From a virus, in the IMG/VR virus record IMGVR_UViG_3300020182_000022, positions 18,262-82,261 of that record: DNA of 64,000 nucleotides. One strand, written 5' to 3'. The number at the start of each line of letters is the position of its first letter. Positions within the stretch are counted from its first letter, which is position 1. A program made the position numbers and the translations under genes. This document shows, piece by piece, positions 27,034 through 35,429 of this stretch. A model generated the notes under the pieces. That model ran no database searches and was not told the origin of the DNA. It was given only the letters and a program-made list of their open reading frames with translations.

Positions 27034-27766
27034 GTTTGACGATATATTTGCTGGTAGTAACAAGGGTCTTAGATTTTTAGATAAGAGTATATCTAAGAAC
27101 GAACAAGCCTTGTATAACGGTTGGTGGATGGAACAAATCTATCAATACGGTACAGTTGTAGATTATTATACAAACAACACAACACTCGAAACAATGGACC
27201 CGTTGTACGGAGAGGATCCAGTTCAAAAGTTTAGTGATCCTAAGAAGTTGATATTCGCTCTCACATTGAATGAGAATTCAGTTGTGTTACAAAAGTTTGG
27301 GTTAGTTGCTGATGACGAGCTTACTGGGTTTATTGCTATTGAGAGTTACACCTTAGCTATGAGCTCTGCTGAAAATCCAAACCCGGAGCCCAAGTCAGGT
27401 GATGTTTTAGAATTGACAGAGTTTGGTTGTACCAGACCAGGTGGAAGAGGAGCAAAGAAATTTGAGATTACAGATAGGTTAGATCAAGACGTCGAACAAT
27501 TAAATCCTTTACTAGGTCATTATGTGTGGTTGATAAAGGGTAAACGCTTCGATTATAGTTATGAGGATGGTATTGAAGCCGAACCGGCATTAGAGCAAGT
27601 TACTGACGACACATATCATGGAGGACTGAGCGGCGAGGATTATACTGATGAGACTGAGGATGATAGTTTATACTTCAATCAAGTGGATACCGCAGGTCGT
27701 AATATATTTGATTATAGTGTATATGGAGATTATGACGACATATACGGGGGATACGACGACGATTAG
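27026..27766 (+). CDS. Putative neck protein (gp14-like)
   Basis: The ATG at 27026, overlapping the previous stop by eight bases, gives MSEFDDIFAG and 246 residues. The order of segments resembles gp14 neck proteins of marine T4-like phages: an N-terminal EQALYNGWWMEQIYQYGTVV, then LDPLYGEDP-like TMDPLYGEDPVQKF, then KFGLVADDELTGFIAIES, DVLELTEFGCTRPGGRG and a C-terminal LLGHYVWLIKGKRFDYSYE. T4 gp14 (256 residues) joins head and tail with gp13. The C-terminus is strongly acidic and Tyr-rich. I rate the match as suggestive only. Confidence 0.5.
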   Translation: MSEFDDIFAGSNKGLRFLDKSISKNEQALYNGWWMEQIYQYGTVVDYYTNNTTLETMDPLYGEDPVQKFSDPKKLIFALTLNENSVVLQKFGLVADDELTGFIAIESYTLAMSSAENPNPEPKSGDVLELTEFGCTRPGGRGAKKFEITDRLDQDVEQLNPLLGHYVWLIKGKRFDYSYEDGIEAEPALEQVTDDTYHGGLSGEDYTDETEDDSLYFNQVDTAGRNIFDYSVYGDYDDIYGGYDDD

Positions 27767-28092
27767 TCTGTTTGATCTTCGTATGCAGCACTATAATCAG
27801 GTAACTGCTCTCCCTTTGCTTCCGAGATAAACTTCTCCGCCTGACTAACAGTATCGAACAACAACTCTACGCGTGATCCGCTTCTGTCCGCAAAGACATA
27901 ACACACTTTGTCATCTTTGTTGTGTATACGAAGTAGAGAGTATTTTTCTCCGGCAGTTAGCTGGTCTCTCTGAGTCTTGAATCCAGAAACTCCGGAGCTC
28001 ATTTGTCTGATTTGTGAGCTGGTCATCCCAGGTTTGATCTTAGCTGATCCTCGAGATGATAGAGTTATTGTAGTGCCGGCTATATAGTGCAT
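27763..28092 (-). CDS. Conserved-looking hypothetical protein
   Basis: The 109-residue product has a small alpha/beta look, with YSLLRIHNKDDKVCYVFAD and RVELLFDTVSQAEKFISEA as its best-ordered segment. Function is unknown. It is the last gene of a late minus-strand operon of overlapping unknowns (from 29636) and converges on the neck-like gene with a four-base overlap. Confidence 0.6.
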   Translation of the reverse strand: MHYIAGTTITLSSRGSAKIKPGMTSSQIRQMSSGVSGFKTQRDQLTAGEKYSLLRIHNKDDKVCYVFADRSGSRVELLFDTVSQAEKFISEAKGEQLPDYSAAYEDQTD

Positions 28093-28355
28093 TGTTCTTC
28101 TTTACTGAGATCGTCTGCTATTTCAAATAACATGCTCTCTGTACGGTCATCAATATACTTTTGAATAGCGATCGGTTTGACCCAATTGATACTATCACCG
28201 GACTCTCCGAGCTGCTGGGCTTTCTGATCGATAATATCGACAGCCTCAATCAAGCTCAACCACCGGCATACTTCATACTCTGACATTACGTGTGAGACAC
28301 CCTTGGGTGTTGTTAGTTTAATCTTAGTTTCTTTATGTTTTTTTATATCAATCAT
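28080..28355 (-). CDS. Hypothetical protein, 91 residues
   Basis: A small mainly helical protein opening with a Lys/Thr-rich strand-like segment (KKHKETKIKLTTPKGVSHV), then VCRWLSLIEAVDIIDQKA. It overlaps the next gene by 13 bases and the previous one by eight, so translation is probably coupled. No family recognised. Confidence 0.55.
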   Translation of the reverse strand: MIDIKKHKETKIKLTTPKGVSHVMSEYEVCRWLSLIEAVDIIDQKAQQLGESGDSINWVKPIAIQKYIDDRTESMLFEIADDLSKEEQCTI

Positions 28356-28779
28356 GGTAAAAATTCCGGATCACTTTAGTCATGTATCCTGCGAGTTTAG
28401 CTACGAACACCTTATCTACATCATTACTGTCGTATTGTTTGAGTCCTAATGTTATTAAATTGATTCCCTGACATAAGTTTTTGAAGTTTAATTTGTCAGT
28501 TGGTGACATGCCACTATCATTAGAGCAGTGATTAAAGGCCAGGTCATTCAAATTGTTTATCAGGTCTATATTACGATAATCTTCACTCACGGGTATATTT
28601 AAACCTTCATGAAACGCTTGCTTGCATTCATAGTCTTTTTCGTTAAAAAACTTAGACATCTTGTCTCTGAGTTCGAGATATGTCATTGGCATTTCATCTT
28701 CACTCAACATGACACTACTAGGATCCTTCGTGTTAGGTTGGTTGACGAGTTTGTTCTCTTCTGGTATACTAGGATTCAT
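28348..28779 (-). CDS. Hypothetical protein, 143 residues
   Basis: The N-terminal 25 residues are polar. The rest is predicted helical with Cys residues scattered (CKQAF, NHCSND, LCQGINL). No domain is recognised. It overlaps the membrane zinc-ribbon gene by 11 bases and the following small gene by eight, in the late operon that starts at 29636. Confidence 0.55.
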   Translation of the reverse strand: MNPSIPEENKLVNQPNTKDPSSVMLSEDEMPMTYLELRDKMSKFFNEKDYECKQAFHEGLNIPVSEDYRNIDLINNLNDLAFNHCSNDSGMSPTDKLNFKNLCQGINLITLGLKQYDSNDVDKVFVAKLAGYMTKVIRNFYHD

Positions 28780-29209
28780 CGTCTTTGCTGATATCTTCTA
28801 TAATCTTACTAATCTTTGATGTATCTGCACCTACTGTAGTTTTCTGTGCTGTGGTCACATCAACGTATACCGAGTTTGACTTTCCACATACCTCACAATC
28901 AAAACTATTGTCGTCATCGAATCTTACTGGTATGAAAGCTGAGGCGTTACAATGTGCGCAAGTAACATCAGTACCTTGCATCGCGTACAACTCTAAACGC
29001 TTGGTCTCTTCGTTCATCATTCTGCTCTCCAATAGGAACCTAGCAATCGACTTCCAAACATAAGAAACAACAAACTGAATGCAAACTAGGGCAGTGAATG
29101 TCTCTATAACACCGGCACCAGTGAAGTAATTAATGATCGAGGTGAGTATACCAGCGATTATTAATGTCTTGCCTAGAGATGTTAGTATTTGTTTGAGTAT
29201 ATCAAGCAT
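28769..29209 (-). CDS. Small membrane protein with cytoplasmic zinc ribbon
   Basis: The ATG at 29209 overlaps the previous stop by eight bases and is preferred to an upstream ATG. The 146-residue product has two hydrophobic segments (about residues 13-31 and 36-52, rich in I, L, V, F and T) and then a four-Cys zinc-ribbon pair, CAHC at 84-87 and CEVC at 105-108. The tail is acidic. The family is unknown. A membrane-anchored adaptor or regulator is possible, and its location in a late operon could point to lysis or envelope functions. Confidence 0.6.
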   Translation of the reverse strand: MLDILKQILTSLGKTLIIAGILTSIINYFTGAGVIETFTALVCIQFVVSYVWKSIARFLLESRMMNEETKRLELYAMQGTDVTCAHCNASAFIPVRFDDDNSFDCEVCGKSNSVYVDVTTAQKTTVGADTSKISKIIEDISKDDES

Positions 29210-29636
29210 GATCTTCTGGTACAGATGTACCAACACTCAAACCGTCAATATCGCTAGAGACGGATTTAATTGCTTGTGCAATTGTGGATAATTTCTTGTG
29301 TATCTTTTTCACTGTTTTAATAGCCCTTTCATTATCCTTAATTATAGAGTGTTTTGCAGATTGTGCAACTTTATCTTTCACTTGGAGAGTATCAACATAC
29401 AACTTTCCGAGTTGATCACTTAGACCATCCTGGAGAGGGTATGGAAGTCGGTTTGGTGCTTTTCCCATTTCATTCTCCCAATCACCGGCTTGTTTTATGA
29501 GATCTAACAACGTAACTTTTCCAGGTTTATGTGTCATGGCCGCTTGACCAGCTCCACCACCTACACCTAGATAGTTATTTGATCCGATATTCATATCTTC
29601 GAATATAGTCTTCTTTTTACCTTTTTCTTTACTCAT
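29202..29636 (-). CDS. Hypothetical late protein, first gene of operon
   Basis: The 144-residue product opens with a basic stretch (SKEKGKKKTIFEDMN), followed by a Gly-rich segment and helices such as NERAIKTVKKIHKKLSTI. It has its own late promoter with a predicted four-base leader and heads the overlapping operon down to 27763. Function is not recognised. Late timing and the basic start would suit a virion-associated protein. Confidence 0.55.
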   Translation of the reverse strand: MSKEKGKKKTIFEDMNIGSNNYLGVGGGAGQAAMTHKPGKVTLLDLIKQAGDWENEMGKAPNRLPYPLQDGLSDQLGKLYVDTLQVKDKVAQSAKHSIIKDNERAIKTVKKIHKKLSTIAQAIKSVSSDIDGLSVGTSVPEDHA

Positions 29637-29645
29637 ACCTGTAAA

Positions 29646-29653
29646 TACTTATA
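29646..29653 (-). promoter_or_regulatory. T4-type late promoter, minus strand
   Basis: The minus-strand box TATAAGTA predicts a start at 29640, four bases before the ATG at 29636. It is back to back with the plus-strand late promoter eight bases away. Confidence 0.8.
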
Positions 29654-29660
29654 CAACCTG

Positions 29661-29668
29661 TATAAATA
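29661..29668 (+). promoter_or_regulatory. T4-type late promoter, plus strand, perfect box
   Basis: TATAAATA predicts a start at 29674, four bases before the ATG at 29678. Together with the box at 29646-29653 it forms a compact divergent late promoter pair. Confidence 0.85.
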
Positions 29669-29677
29669 ATTAAAGCT

Positions 29678-30127
29678 ATGAACCTATTTGAAAAGAAATT
29701 CCTCAACATTTTACATGAAGCACCAGGAGATGCCGTTGATCCAGCCGCGGCAGTAGACGTACCAGCAGAAGCAGAAGCAGCAGCAGTTGCTGATACAATG
29801 GAGCCGGCGACTGATCCAGCAGAACTAGCAGTACCTGACAATCCTGAACTAGCGTTAAAGAAACAGCAATCAGAGCGTACCATATCCACCATCCAGACTT
29901 GGATCGGAGAAGTTGAGGGGTTTATTGATTATCTTAACGGTACGGATGAAGGTTCAATTAACTTCACTCTCAATAGTGCAGATTGTGACAGCTTGATAAC
30001 TGATATCCAGCGAAGTGAGAGTAAGAAGATTTCTAGATTGGCTCAAGACCTATCAAGTTTAGGTGAGTCTCTCAAGCAATACCTGTTGCTAGCTAGAAGG
30101 AAAGAATCTAATTCAGATTCTATCTAA
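29678..30127 (+). CDS. Ala-rich late protein with capsid-targeting-like N-terminus
   Basis: The 149-residue product starts MNLFEKKFLNILHEAPGD. The L-H-E and following residues match the cleavage style of T4 prohead protease sites. Next comes an Ala/Pro/Val/Asp-rich linker (residues 15-60), then a helical domain with WIGEVEGFIDYLNG and SRLAQDLSSLGESLKQYLL. This looks like a cleavable leader, a linker and a small folded cargo. It overlaps the convergent primase gene by eight bases. An internal head protein is my inference. Confidence 0.65.
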   Translation: MNLFEKKFLNILHEAPGDAVDPAAAVDVPAEAEAAAVADTMEPATDPAELAVPDNPELALKKQQSERTISTIQTWIGEVEGFIDYLNGTDEGSINFTLNSADCDSLITDIQRSESKKISRLAQDLSSLGESLKQYLLLARRKESNSDSI

Positions 30128-31139
30128 TCTGCTTTATTTTTACCAAGCCTCTCAAACCACAGTAAGTGTTGTCGAGTATAAACTGCTCAGATATATGATC
30201 CAACTTGAAATGTACACACATTTCGTTAATATCCTTGAATCTCGTTCCAATATCCTTGGGCCATATGAACACACATGATCCAGCTGTAAGTAATGCCTCC
30301 GATTTGAGCCGGCTAGCCTGATCATCCCATTGACTGTCAAGTACCCATACAGATTGCATTAGAAACAGTCTGTCTATTTGAGCTTTTTGTTTTGATGTTA
30401 AACTTTCTTTCGATCTCTCTTGAATACCAGCAACAGCAACAGAGTTCTTGATGAAAAATGAATCTATAGGACCTTCTGTGATGAATATGTTATCAGCACT
30501 TGACTCTATGTTGTTATAATTGAATAATGTCTTGTCACTGTTCTGCTTAGATAAGTATTTCGGTCGATCTCTATCTGATTCTAGTAATGTTCTTGATTGA
30601 TAATGCACACTCCGACCGGATCTATCGTAGAATGGCAATATCAATCGATTTTTATGTACAAAATCTGATAGACTCACAAACAAAGCCTTAGGTTTGTTGA
30701 TCGCAGTGTTCAGACGTCTTGTTACTATTGTATCTATGGCCTTTCTCACAATATCCTCATCCTTGTAATACATGACCTGTGATCTATCGAATAAATTTAT
30801 ACTATCTTTCGGTAAATCTGGTGTGTCGTACACAGTATCAGGTGTGGTCTTTGGTATACCATACTCAAAGTCGCATGATTCAATTTGTTGAGCCACTTCC
30901 TTGAAGGAAATTTGCTCTACTTCCATCACCCACTTGATAGGATTACCATACCATCCACAATTGTGACAGCATATCGCCTGATCGTTCGGTATATAATAAG
31001 CTCTACGTTTTCTACCCCAACTCTTACCTTCTCTACACACAGGACAACCACCGGTATATGTGTTAGTAGATCTCGCATACTTAGGATAACCTGCATGCTG
31101 GTAGAACTTTTGTATTACGTACTCTTCTGGTACTATCAT
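30120..31139 (-). CDS. 61: DNA primase gp61
   Basis: The 339-residue protein matches T4 gp61 (342 residues). An N-terminal zinc finger (CPVC near residue 32 and CHNCGWYGNPIKW near 58) precedes the TOPRIM-type catalytic part with FITEGPIDSFF and a later VLDSQWDD acidic pair. It makes short RNA primers with the gp41 helicase on the lagging strand. It follows a 60-residue ORF and the RNase H gene, so replication genes are clustered here. Confidence 0.9.
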   Translation of the reverse strand: MIVPEEYVIQKFYQHAGYPKYARSTNTYTGGCPVCREGKSWGRKRRAYYIPNDQAICCHNCGWYGNPIKWVMEVEQISFKEVAQQIESCDFEYGIPKTTPDTVYDTPDLPKDSINLFDRSQVMYYKDEDIVRKAIDTIVTRRLNTAINKPKALFVSLSDFVHKNRLILPFYDRSGRSVHYQSRTLLESDRDRPKYLSKQNSDKTLFNYNNIESSADNIFITEGPIDSFFIKNSVAVAGIQERSKESLTSKQKAQIDRLFLMQSVWVLDSQWDDQASRLKSEALLTAGSCVFIWPKDIGTRFKDINEMCVHFKLDHISEQFILDNTYCGLRGLVKIKQIR

Positions 31140-31176
31140 CTATATGATTATAGGTACTGCGAGCGTATAAGGCGAC

Positions 31177-31359
31177 TTATACCTTATCTTCTACACTGAC
31201 AACACCCTTCATCACAAACCGACCGGAATCAGGACAGATCCAGTGAGCTTCCGTATAAACTTGATTTCCGGTTTCTCTTTTAACGATCCGGGGTTTAATT
31301 GGAGATCCACTGAAAGGAGAAGGGATTATCTTGGGTTGTACTAAAGGCATGTCACTCAT
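31177..31359 (-). CDS. Small conserved-looking protein, 60 residues
   Basis: The protein contains PFSGSPIKPRIVKR followed by EAHWICPDSGRFVMKG, a compact beta-type pattern I associate with small unnamed proteins in T4-like marine phages. Upstream, an AATAAT box at 31366-31371 would place transcription start exactly at the ATG, although no good -35 is visible. It lies between RNase H and primase. Function unknown. Confidence 0.55.
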   Translation of the reverse strand: MSDMPLVQPKIIPSPFSGSPIKPRIVKRETGNQVYTEAHWICPDSGRFVMKGVVSVEDKV

Positions 31360-31366
31360 TACTCTA

Positions 31367-32287
31367 TTATTTATTAAGACCCAGTGAATTTACAATGTCT
31401 GCTAGAGTGTTTGTTACAGCTTGAGGAGCGAATGCTGTTTGCCACACGTTTATATTGTCTAGAGCAGTGTTGATATTGTATTCAGTACACAGATCACGAA
31501 ATTCATCCATATCACACTCAAGATCTTGAAGTTCATCGTACTGCTTCTCGTACAACTCGACATCCTCTGGATGTTCCTTCGGTCCTTGATTGAGGTCTAT
31601 CATTCTCAAGTTAGTAAAATACGGCTCGAGAGCATCTGCATCAACATTCTCCCTAAGCAGGTCGTCAGTCGGGTATTTGTCTACATACTTGCGTGCGGTC
31701 TTGGCTCCACATTTATTGATACCAGGTAAATTGTCTGACTTGTCACCTATCATAGATTTGTATCGAAGAAATTGATCTATAGGACAACCGGTATGATACT
31801 CAAAGTTGAGTTTATCGATCAACACATCCTTCATAGGGCTATACACAACGTTATTATCGTCTATCAATTGTAACATATCTTGATCAACACTAACAATCAC
31901 CTTCAGCTCGCCTGACTTCTTAGACATCCAGGATATCACATCATCTGCTTCAAGCACTCCTGGGTACATATTCTTGACACCTAAAGAGGTTAACAAGCGT
32001 GTCGTTAGATCCTCATGCTTGAACACAGCTTCATTCTTCTTCTTGTCTCTGGTACCTTTGTACTCAACAACTTTAGATGATCGCCGGAAGTTAGTGGATG
32101 GGTATATAAGCTTTTTATCCCATACTGAGTATACATTACTACAGGAAAACTTCTCAACATACTTTTTAATACTAGTTAAAAATATGTATGCTGGATTGAC
32201 GTTAGTTCTTACGTTTTCCCCTATCCACACTGCTCGGTGGAGTAGGTTGCTTGAGTCTATTAATATTGTTTTTGGCTTTAGCTTCAT
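31367..32287 (-). CDS. rnh: RNase H / 5'-3' exonuclease (T4 Rnh, FEN family)
   Basis: The product has PIN/FEN nuclease motifs: TILIDSSNLLHRA with the first metal-binding Asp, VLEADDVISWM with two more, then VSVDQDMLQLI and the helix-hairpin-helix region SMIGDKSDNLPGI and GAKTARKYVDKYP. T4 Rnh (305 residues) removes RNA primers from Okazaki fragments. The ATG at 32287 gives 306 residues. Upstream in-frame ATGs at 32311 and 32317 exist, but a sigma70 promoter just upstream predicts a start near 32309, favouring 32287. The 5' end overlaps the 32202-32597 gene by 86 bases in another frame. Confidence 0.88.
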   Translation of the reverse strand: MKLKPKTILIDSSNLLHRAVWIGENVRTNVNPAYIFLTSIKKYVEKFSCSNVYSVWDKKLIYPSTNFRRSSKVVEYKGTRDKKKNEAVFKHEDLTTRLLTSLGVKNMYPGVLEADDVISWMSKKSGELKVIVSVDQDMLQLIDDNNVVYSPMKDVLIDKLNFEYHTGCPIDQFLRYKSMIGDKSDNLPGINKCGAKTARKYVDKYPTDDLLRENVDADALEPYFTNLRMIDLNQGPKEHPEDVELYEKQYDELQDLECDMDEFRDLCTEYNINTALDNINVWQTAFAPQAVTNTLADIVNSLGLNK

Positions 32288-32597
32288 TATATTGTGCACG
32301 ACAGATGTCATATACATTATACGGTATTTTCTCTAAATGCTCAACTATTTTGTTTGTAATTCCGGTTTCCCATTTGTCTAGTGGTACTTCGATGTATTTG
32401 TTGTCAGGTAAACTCAAGCAATATATATTGTTCTCATCCTTGTGCATATATACCCAGAACTCTCCACGAAATGTACCTGATGATACCGCAAATATCGAAC
32501 GCTCCAACGGATCAGCATTCTTGGCGATTTTACGCTTCCATAACTCTTTAGCGTAATTGATCACTGATGTTTCTAATGCATCTATGAAGACTGTCAA
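32202..32597 (-). CDS. Hypothetical protein overlapping rnh
   Basis: The 131-residue product has an ordered N-terminal part (VINYAKELWKRKIAKNADP, then SSGTFRGEFWVYMHKDENN and IYCLSLPDNKYIEVPLDKW) and a basic tail ending in RGKRKN. The tail is encoded across the start of rnh. It also overlaps the upstream RmlD-like gene by 50 bases. No family is recognised. Confidence 0.6.
   Translation of the reverse strand: MTVFIDALETSVINYAKELWKRKIAKNADPLERSIFAVSSGTFRGEFWVYMHKDENNIYCLSLPDNKYIEVPLDKWETGITNKIVEHLEKIPYNVYDICRAQYNEAKAKNNINRLKQPTPPSSVDRGKRKN
32316..32344 (-). promoter_or_regulatory. Early sigma70-type promoter inside upstream gene, for rnh
   Basis: On the minus strand, TTGAGC (32344-32339), a 17-base spacer and TATAAT (32321-32316). 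The same -35 sequence precedes gp43. The predicted start is 32309. Confidence 0.6.
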
Positions 32598-33420
32598 ATG
32601 TGTTGGGTAATCTCAAGTTGTATGATGCCGCTTTACTATCATCTAGCACACAATTCGATCTTCCAGTAGCAGTCATCTTTTTCAGTTCTTCATATTCAAT
32701 GGTTTTCCAGTTAGGGTTTCCAATACCATACTGTTCCATTATTTTTGTTATTTCTTGAGTGCTAATTTCCTGCGGGTTCACCACATTGTAAATTCCAGGT
32801 TTTAAATTGCTTATATTCTCGTTGATATCTGCCATCATCAAGAGACAAAAACCGCATAGATCTTCGATATTAGTTAGTGAGTTGACTTTGTTGATTATCT
32901 TGTCATACTTACGAAGTTTCATTATGATGTTACGCTCACTAGGAGTCTCACAAAATGGCATTCGTATACGGAGAATATATACCGGGGTGTCTCTCAGCAT
33001 CATCTCACATGCATGTTTGGTCTTGCTGTACCAACTACTAGATGTGCTCAATAGACCGAAATCCGGTTCATCTTCTTCAGTGTATCTCCTGTCATAACCA
33101 TCATATATACATCCACTAGAAATATGTATCATTTTAGTACCAACATCCTTGCAGACCTTCTGTATATTAACCGGTACGATCACATTATAATACCAAGTAT
33201 CCTCTCTGTTGGCTTCACAAGCGTCTACGTTGGGTCTCCCAGTGTAACCGCATGTGTTGATAACATATGCGTACTGAGCTTTCGACATGTGATTAAATAG
33301 CGTGCTTCTGTCTGTGTAATCTAGATCTGCTCTAGACAATATAGTCACATCATAACATGTACCCATGGCTTTAGCTATATTCTGTCCGACATATCCTTTT
33401 CCTAGGATTAATACTTTCAT
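32548..33420 (-). CDS. NAD(P)-dependent sugar-nucleotide reductase/epimerase, RmlD-like
   Basis: The 290-residue short-chain dehydrogenase begins with the Rossmann motif LILGKGYVGQNIA (GxGxxG). It continues with a VINTCGYTGRPNVDACE segment typical of RmlD-type dTDP-4-dehydrorhamnose reductases, then HISSGCIYDGYDR and the catalytic YxxxK (WYSKTKHAC). The C-terminal domain includes GIYNVVNPQEISTQEI. The substrate is unknown. As an auxiliary gene in the replication cluster it could supply or alter a sugar nucleotide for host or phage glycosylation, together with the two glycosyltransferases in this window. Confidence 0.8.
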   Translation of the reverse strand: MKVLILGKGYVGQNIAKAMGTCYDVTILSRADLDYTDRSTLFNHMSKAQYAYVINTCGYTGRPNVDACEANREDTWYYNVIVPVNIQKVCKDVGTKMIHISSGCIYDGYDRRYTEEDEPDFGLLSTSSSWYSKTKHACEMMLRDTPVYILRIRMPFCETPSERNIIMKLRKYDKIINKVNSLTNIEDLCGFCLLMMADINENISNLKPGIYNVVNPQEISTQEITKIMEQYGIGNPNWKTIEYEELKKMTATGRSNCVLDDSKAASYNLRLPNTFDSLHRCIRNISDQLR

Positions 33421-33428
33421 GAATCTAC

Positions 33429-33809
33429 TTAATACAATGGTGGTTGTTGAGGTGGAGGGTCAACATACTTCATCAAGAATTTTTGTAACGCTGTGCCTAA
33501 TGAGTCACTATCCTTGACTGTAGGGGCATTTACTAATGTTACTGGCTCTCCAGCACATGTGTATCCTAACAACACGAAACAACTTAAATGCTCCTCAATG
33601 AAGGAGTTTATAACTGTTATCTGTTTCTGAGATAACCGTTTTTTCTGAGCATACTCAATCAGATTAGCTTCTAGAGCCTTTTGTATTTTTCTCTTGTACT
33701 CATCATCACCTTTTTGCTTGACTGGCTTTGATTTATTCACTACCTTCTTCTTTCGAGTGGTTGGCTTTTTTGATTCAGGTGTTTCGTCGTCTTCAGTTGT
33801 CATGTGCAT
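33429..33809 (-). CDS. Lys-rich hypothetical protein
   Basis: The ATG at 33809 lies just past the previous stop and is preferred to upstream in-frame starts. The 126-residue product has a basic N-terminal tail (KPTTRKKKVVNKSKPVKQKG), a helical middle (KIQKALEANLIEYAQKKRLS, then ITVINSFIEEHL) and a Pro-rich end. It is downstream of gp45 and may serve replication. T4 has gp62 or gp33 near such positions, but I see no clear similarity to either. Confidence 0.55.
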   Translation of the reverse strand: MHMTTEDDETPESKKPTTRKKKVVNKSKPVKQKGDDEYKRKIQKALEANLIEYAQKKRLSQKQITVINSFIEEHLSCFVLLGYTCAGEPVTLVNAPTVKDSDSLGTALQKFLMKYVDPPPQQPPLY

Positions 33810-33810
33810 A

Positions 33811-34161
33811 TCATTCAACCGGTTTTGCGTACAGACTATCGTCCGCAACAATGCCTTTTTTCGATAACAGGTTAATCAGCACCTCCATGCTGTTTGTTTT
33901 GAGTGTCAAGTTCTTTTGAAATCGCAATCCACCGTCATTTACTTCAAATTCAGGTATGTCACCTAATTGCTCTCTATTGACTATACAAGTTATAAATACA
34001 GACTCGATACTAGGGTTGATCATGACGGTCCATTTTCTAGGATCTTCCATGGAATATTTATTCATGATCTCCCACACGATGTATCCGCAATCCTTTAACC
34101 TCTTTTTGAAGTATGATAGTGTATGTACTTTGTTCTTCATATATAAACAATTATCCGACAT
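33811..34161 (-). CDS. Conserved-looking hypothetical protein after gp45
   Basis: The 116-residue product contains YFKKRLKDCGYIVWEI, then DPRKWTVMINPSIESVFITC and FEVNDGGLRFQKNLTLKT. This looks like a compact alpha/beta domain. I associate the pattern with an unnamed family beside gp45 in T4-like marine phages, but cannot give a function. It overlaps gp45 by 11 bases. Confidence 0.6.
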   Translation of the reverse strand: MSDNCLYMKNKVHTLSYFKKRLKDCGYIVWEIMNKYSMEDPRKWTVMINPSIESVFITCIVNREQLGDIPEFEVNDGGLRFQKNLTLKTNSMEVLINLLSKKGIVADDSLYAKPVE

Positions 34162-34888
34162 ACCCGGAGGATACTACTGTAATCTTGGTATTATCTGTGT
34201 CTATCTGAAATAAGAACACGTTTAGTGTTGGATTCACATTGACTTTGAGAGAATCAAACCGGATACTACTTATGATACGAATGGTTTCAAAACTCAATGC
34301 TAACGGTGCCTCTAGATCATCACCCTTGTATTCGCTGGCGATTTCTTGAGTGTAACTATCAACATTATGTCGTTGATGATCAGTCAGTGTACCTAATACT
34401 TTACCTTCTTCAGTAGAGAAATAAATCTTGTTGGTGTCTGTCGTGAATGTACTACCTTTCACCAATTGATTGATGCAGTTATCATTAACAGTAAACCGGA
34501 ATGGAAAGTCAATCTTTTTGATCTTGTTAATATCAACGGATGGTGGATCTATGATACCATCTTCTAATAGATGATACTTGAATCCTACGGCACCGGATTT
34601 ATACTCGATATTATTGTTGTTAAACTTGAGAAATATATCTTCATCTGGAATACAGGACAATACCTTTATAAGTTTGTTTATATCTGGGATGTTCAGAAAT
34701 ATAGTCTCATCGACTTCGTTATCTTGATCGATCGAGCAGTTTACAATCAGAGTACCATCGTTTGATGAGCTCAATGTATTGTACTCGTTCTTACGAACTT
34801 TAATGACTGTGTTTTCAGTTAACTTTCCTATGGGAGACAGGAAGTTATTGATAAACCTACTCTTGTTTTTTAGATTGAGTTGTTGCAT
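34151..34888 (-). CDS. 45: Sliding clamp gp45
   Basis: The 245-residue product resembles T4 gp45 (228 residues), the trimeric clamp. Its length, the two-domain repeated beta pattern, and segments such as FLNIPDINKLIKVLSCI and FPFRFTVNDNCINQLVKGS support this. It tethers gp43 and, with gp55 and gp33, activates late transcription. It overlaps the gene between it and gp32 by 32 bases. The expected partner gp44 is elsewhere in the window (5563-6480). Confidence 0.82.
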   Translation of the reverse strand: MQQLNLKNKSRFINNFLSPIGKLTENTVIKVRKNEYNTLSSSNDGTLIVNCSIDQDNEVDETIFLNIPDINKLIKVLSCIPDEDIFLKFNNNNIEYKSGAVGFKYHLLEDGIIDPPSVDINKIKKIDFPFRFTVNDNCINQLVKGSTFTTDTNKIYFSTEEGKVLGTLTDHQRHNVDSYTQEIASEYKGDDLEAPLALSFETIRIISSIRFDSLKVNVNPTLNVFLFQIDTDNTKITVVSSGYVG

Positions 34889-35429
34889 CTATTAATTTTA
34901 ATGTGATTGATTTCGTGTTCTTTGCGATTTCAGTTGATATGATATCTAGAATAGTCGACGGGTCCTTGAACTCACCTTTGATCTTGACAGTATTGATGCT
35001 ATAACTGATTCCTCTCTTAAACTTCTCTACTTTTTTGTAACTCTCAACGACAGCTTCTAGAGCTCTGACCCTTTTCTCTAATTCAGTTGTATATGTGTTG
35101 TTTTGATGAGCCGGTACTCCAGCACTCGGAATTGGTGCTGGAGGTGGTATTGAGTATGCTTGTTGTGGAATGTGTTGAGGTGGTTGATGATTAGTTGGTT
35201 GATCGATCACTGCACCATTAGCTGTAGCAATCTTCTGCAAGGCTAGCTTTGGGTCCATTTGTTTTGCTTGAACACCACCTAGGTTTCTTTTATCAATCTC
35301 CCCTAATGCACCATTGACGGTACCAAGTAGACCAGCGACTGCCAAGACATCTTCCCTGTCCATAGGGATTGGAGTCTCATGATCACGGCCTTGTTGATAT
35401 GGATTTGGTTGGTCGTTGTTCTCAGGCAT
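34857..35429 (-). CDS. Hypothetical protein between gp32 and gp45
   Basis: The 190-residue product has a helical N-terminal part (EDVLAVAGLLGTVNGALGEI), a Pro/Gln-rich linker (HQPPQHIPQQAYSIPPPAP), a coiled coil (TTELEKRVRALEAVVESYKK) and a C-terminal alpha/beta segment. It starts inside the end of gp32 and ends inside gp45, so it is co-expressed with both and probably acts at the fork. No family recognised. Confidence 0.6.
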   Translation of the reverse strand: MPENNDQPNPYQQGRDHETPIPMDREDVLAVAGLLGTVNGALGEIDKRNLGGVQAKQMDPKLALQKIATANGAVIDQPTNHQPPQHIPQQAYSIPPPAPIPSAGVPAHQNNTYTTELEKRVRALEAVVESYKKVEKFKRGISYSINTVKIKGEFKDPSTILDIISTEIAKNTKSITLKLIDATTQSKKQE

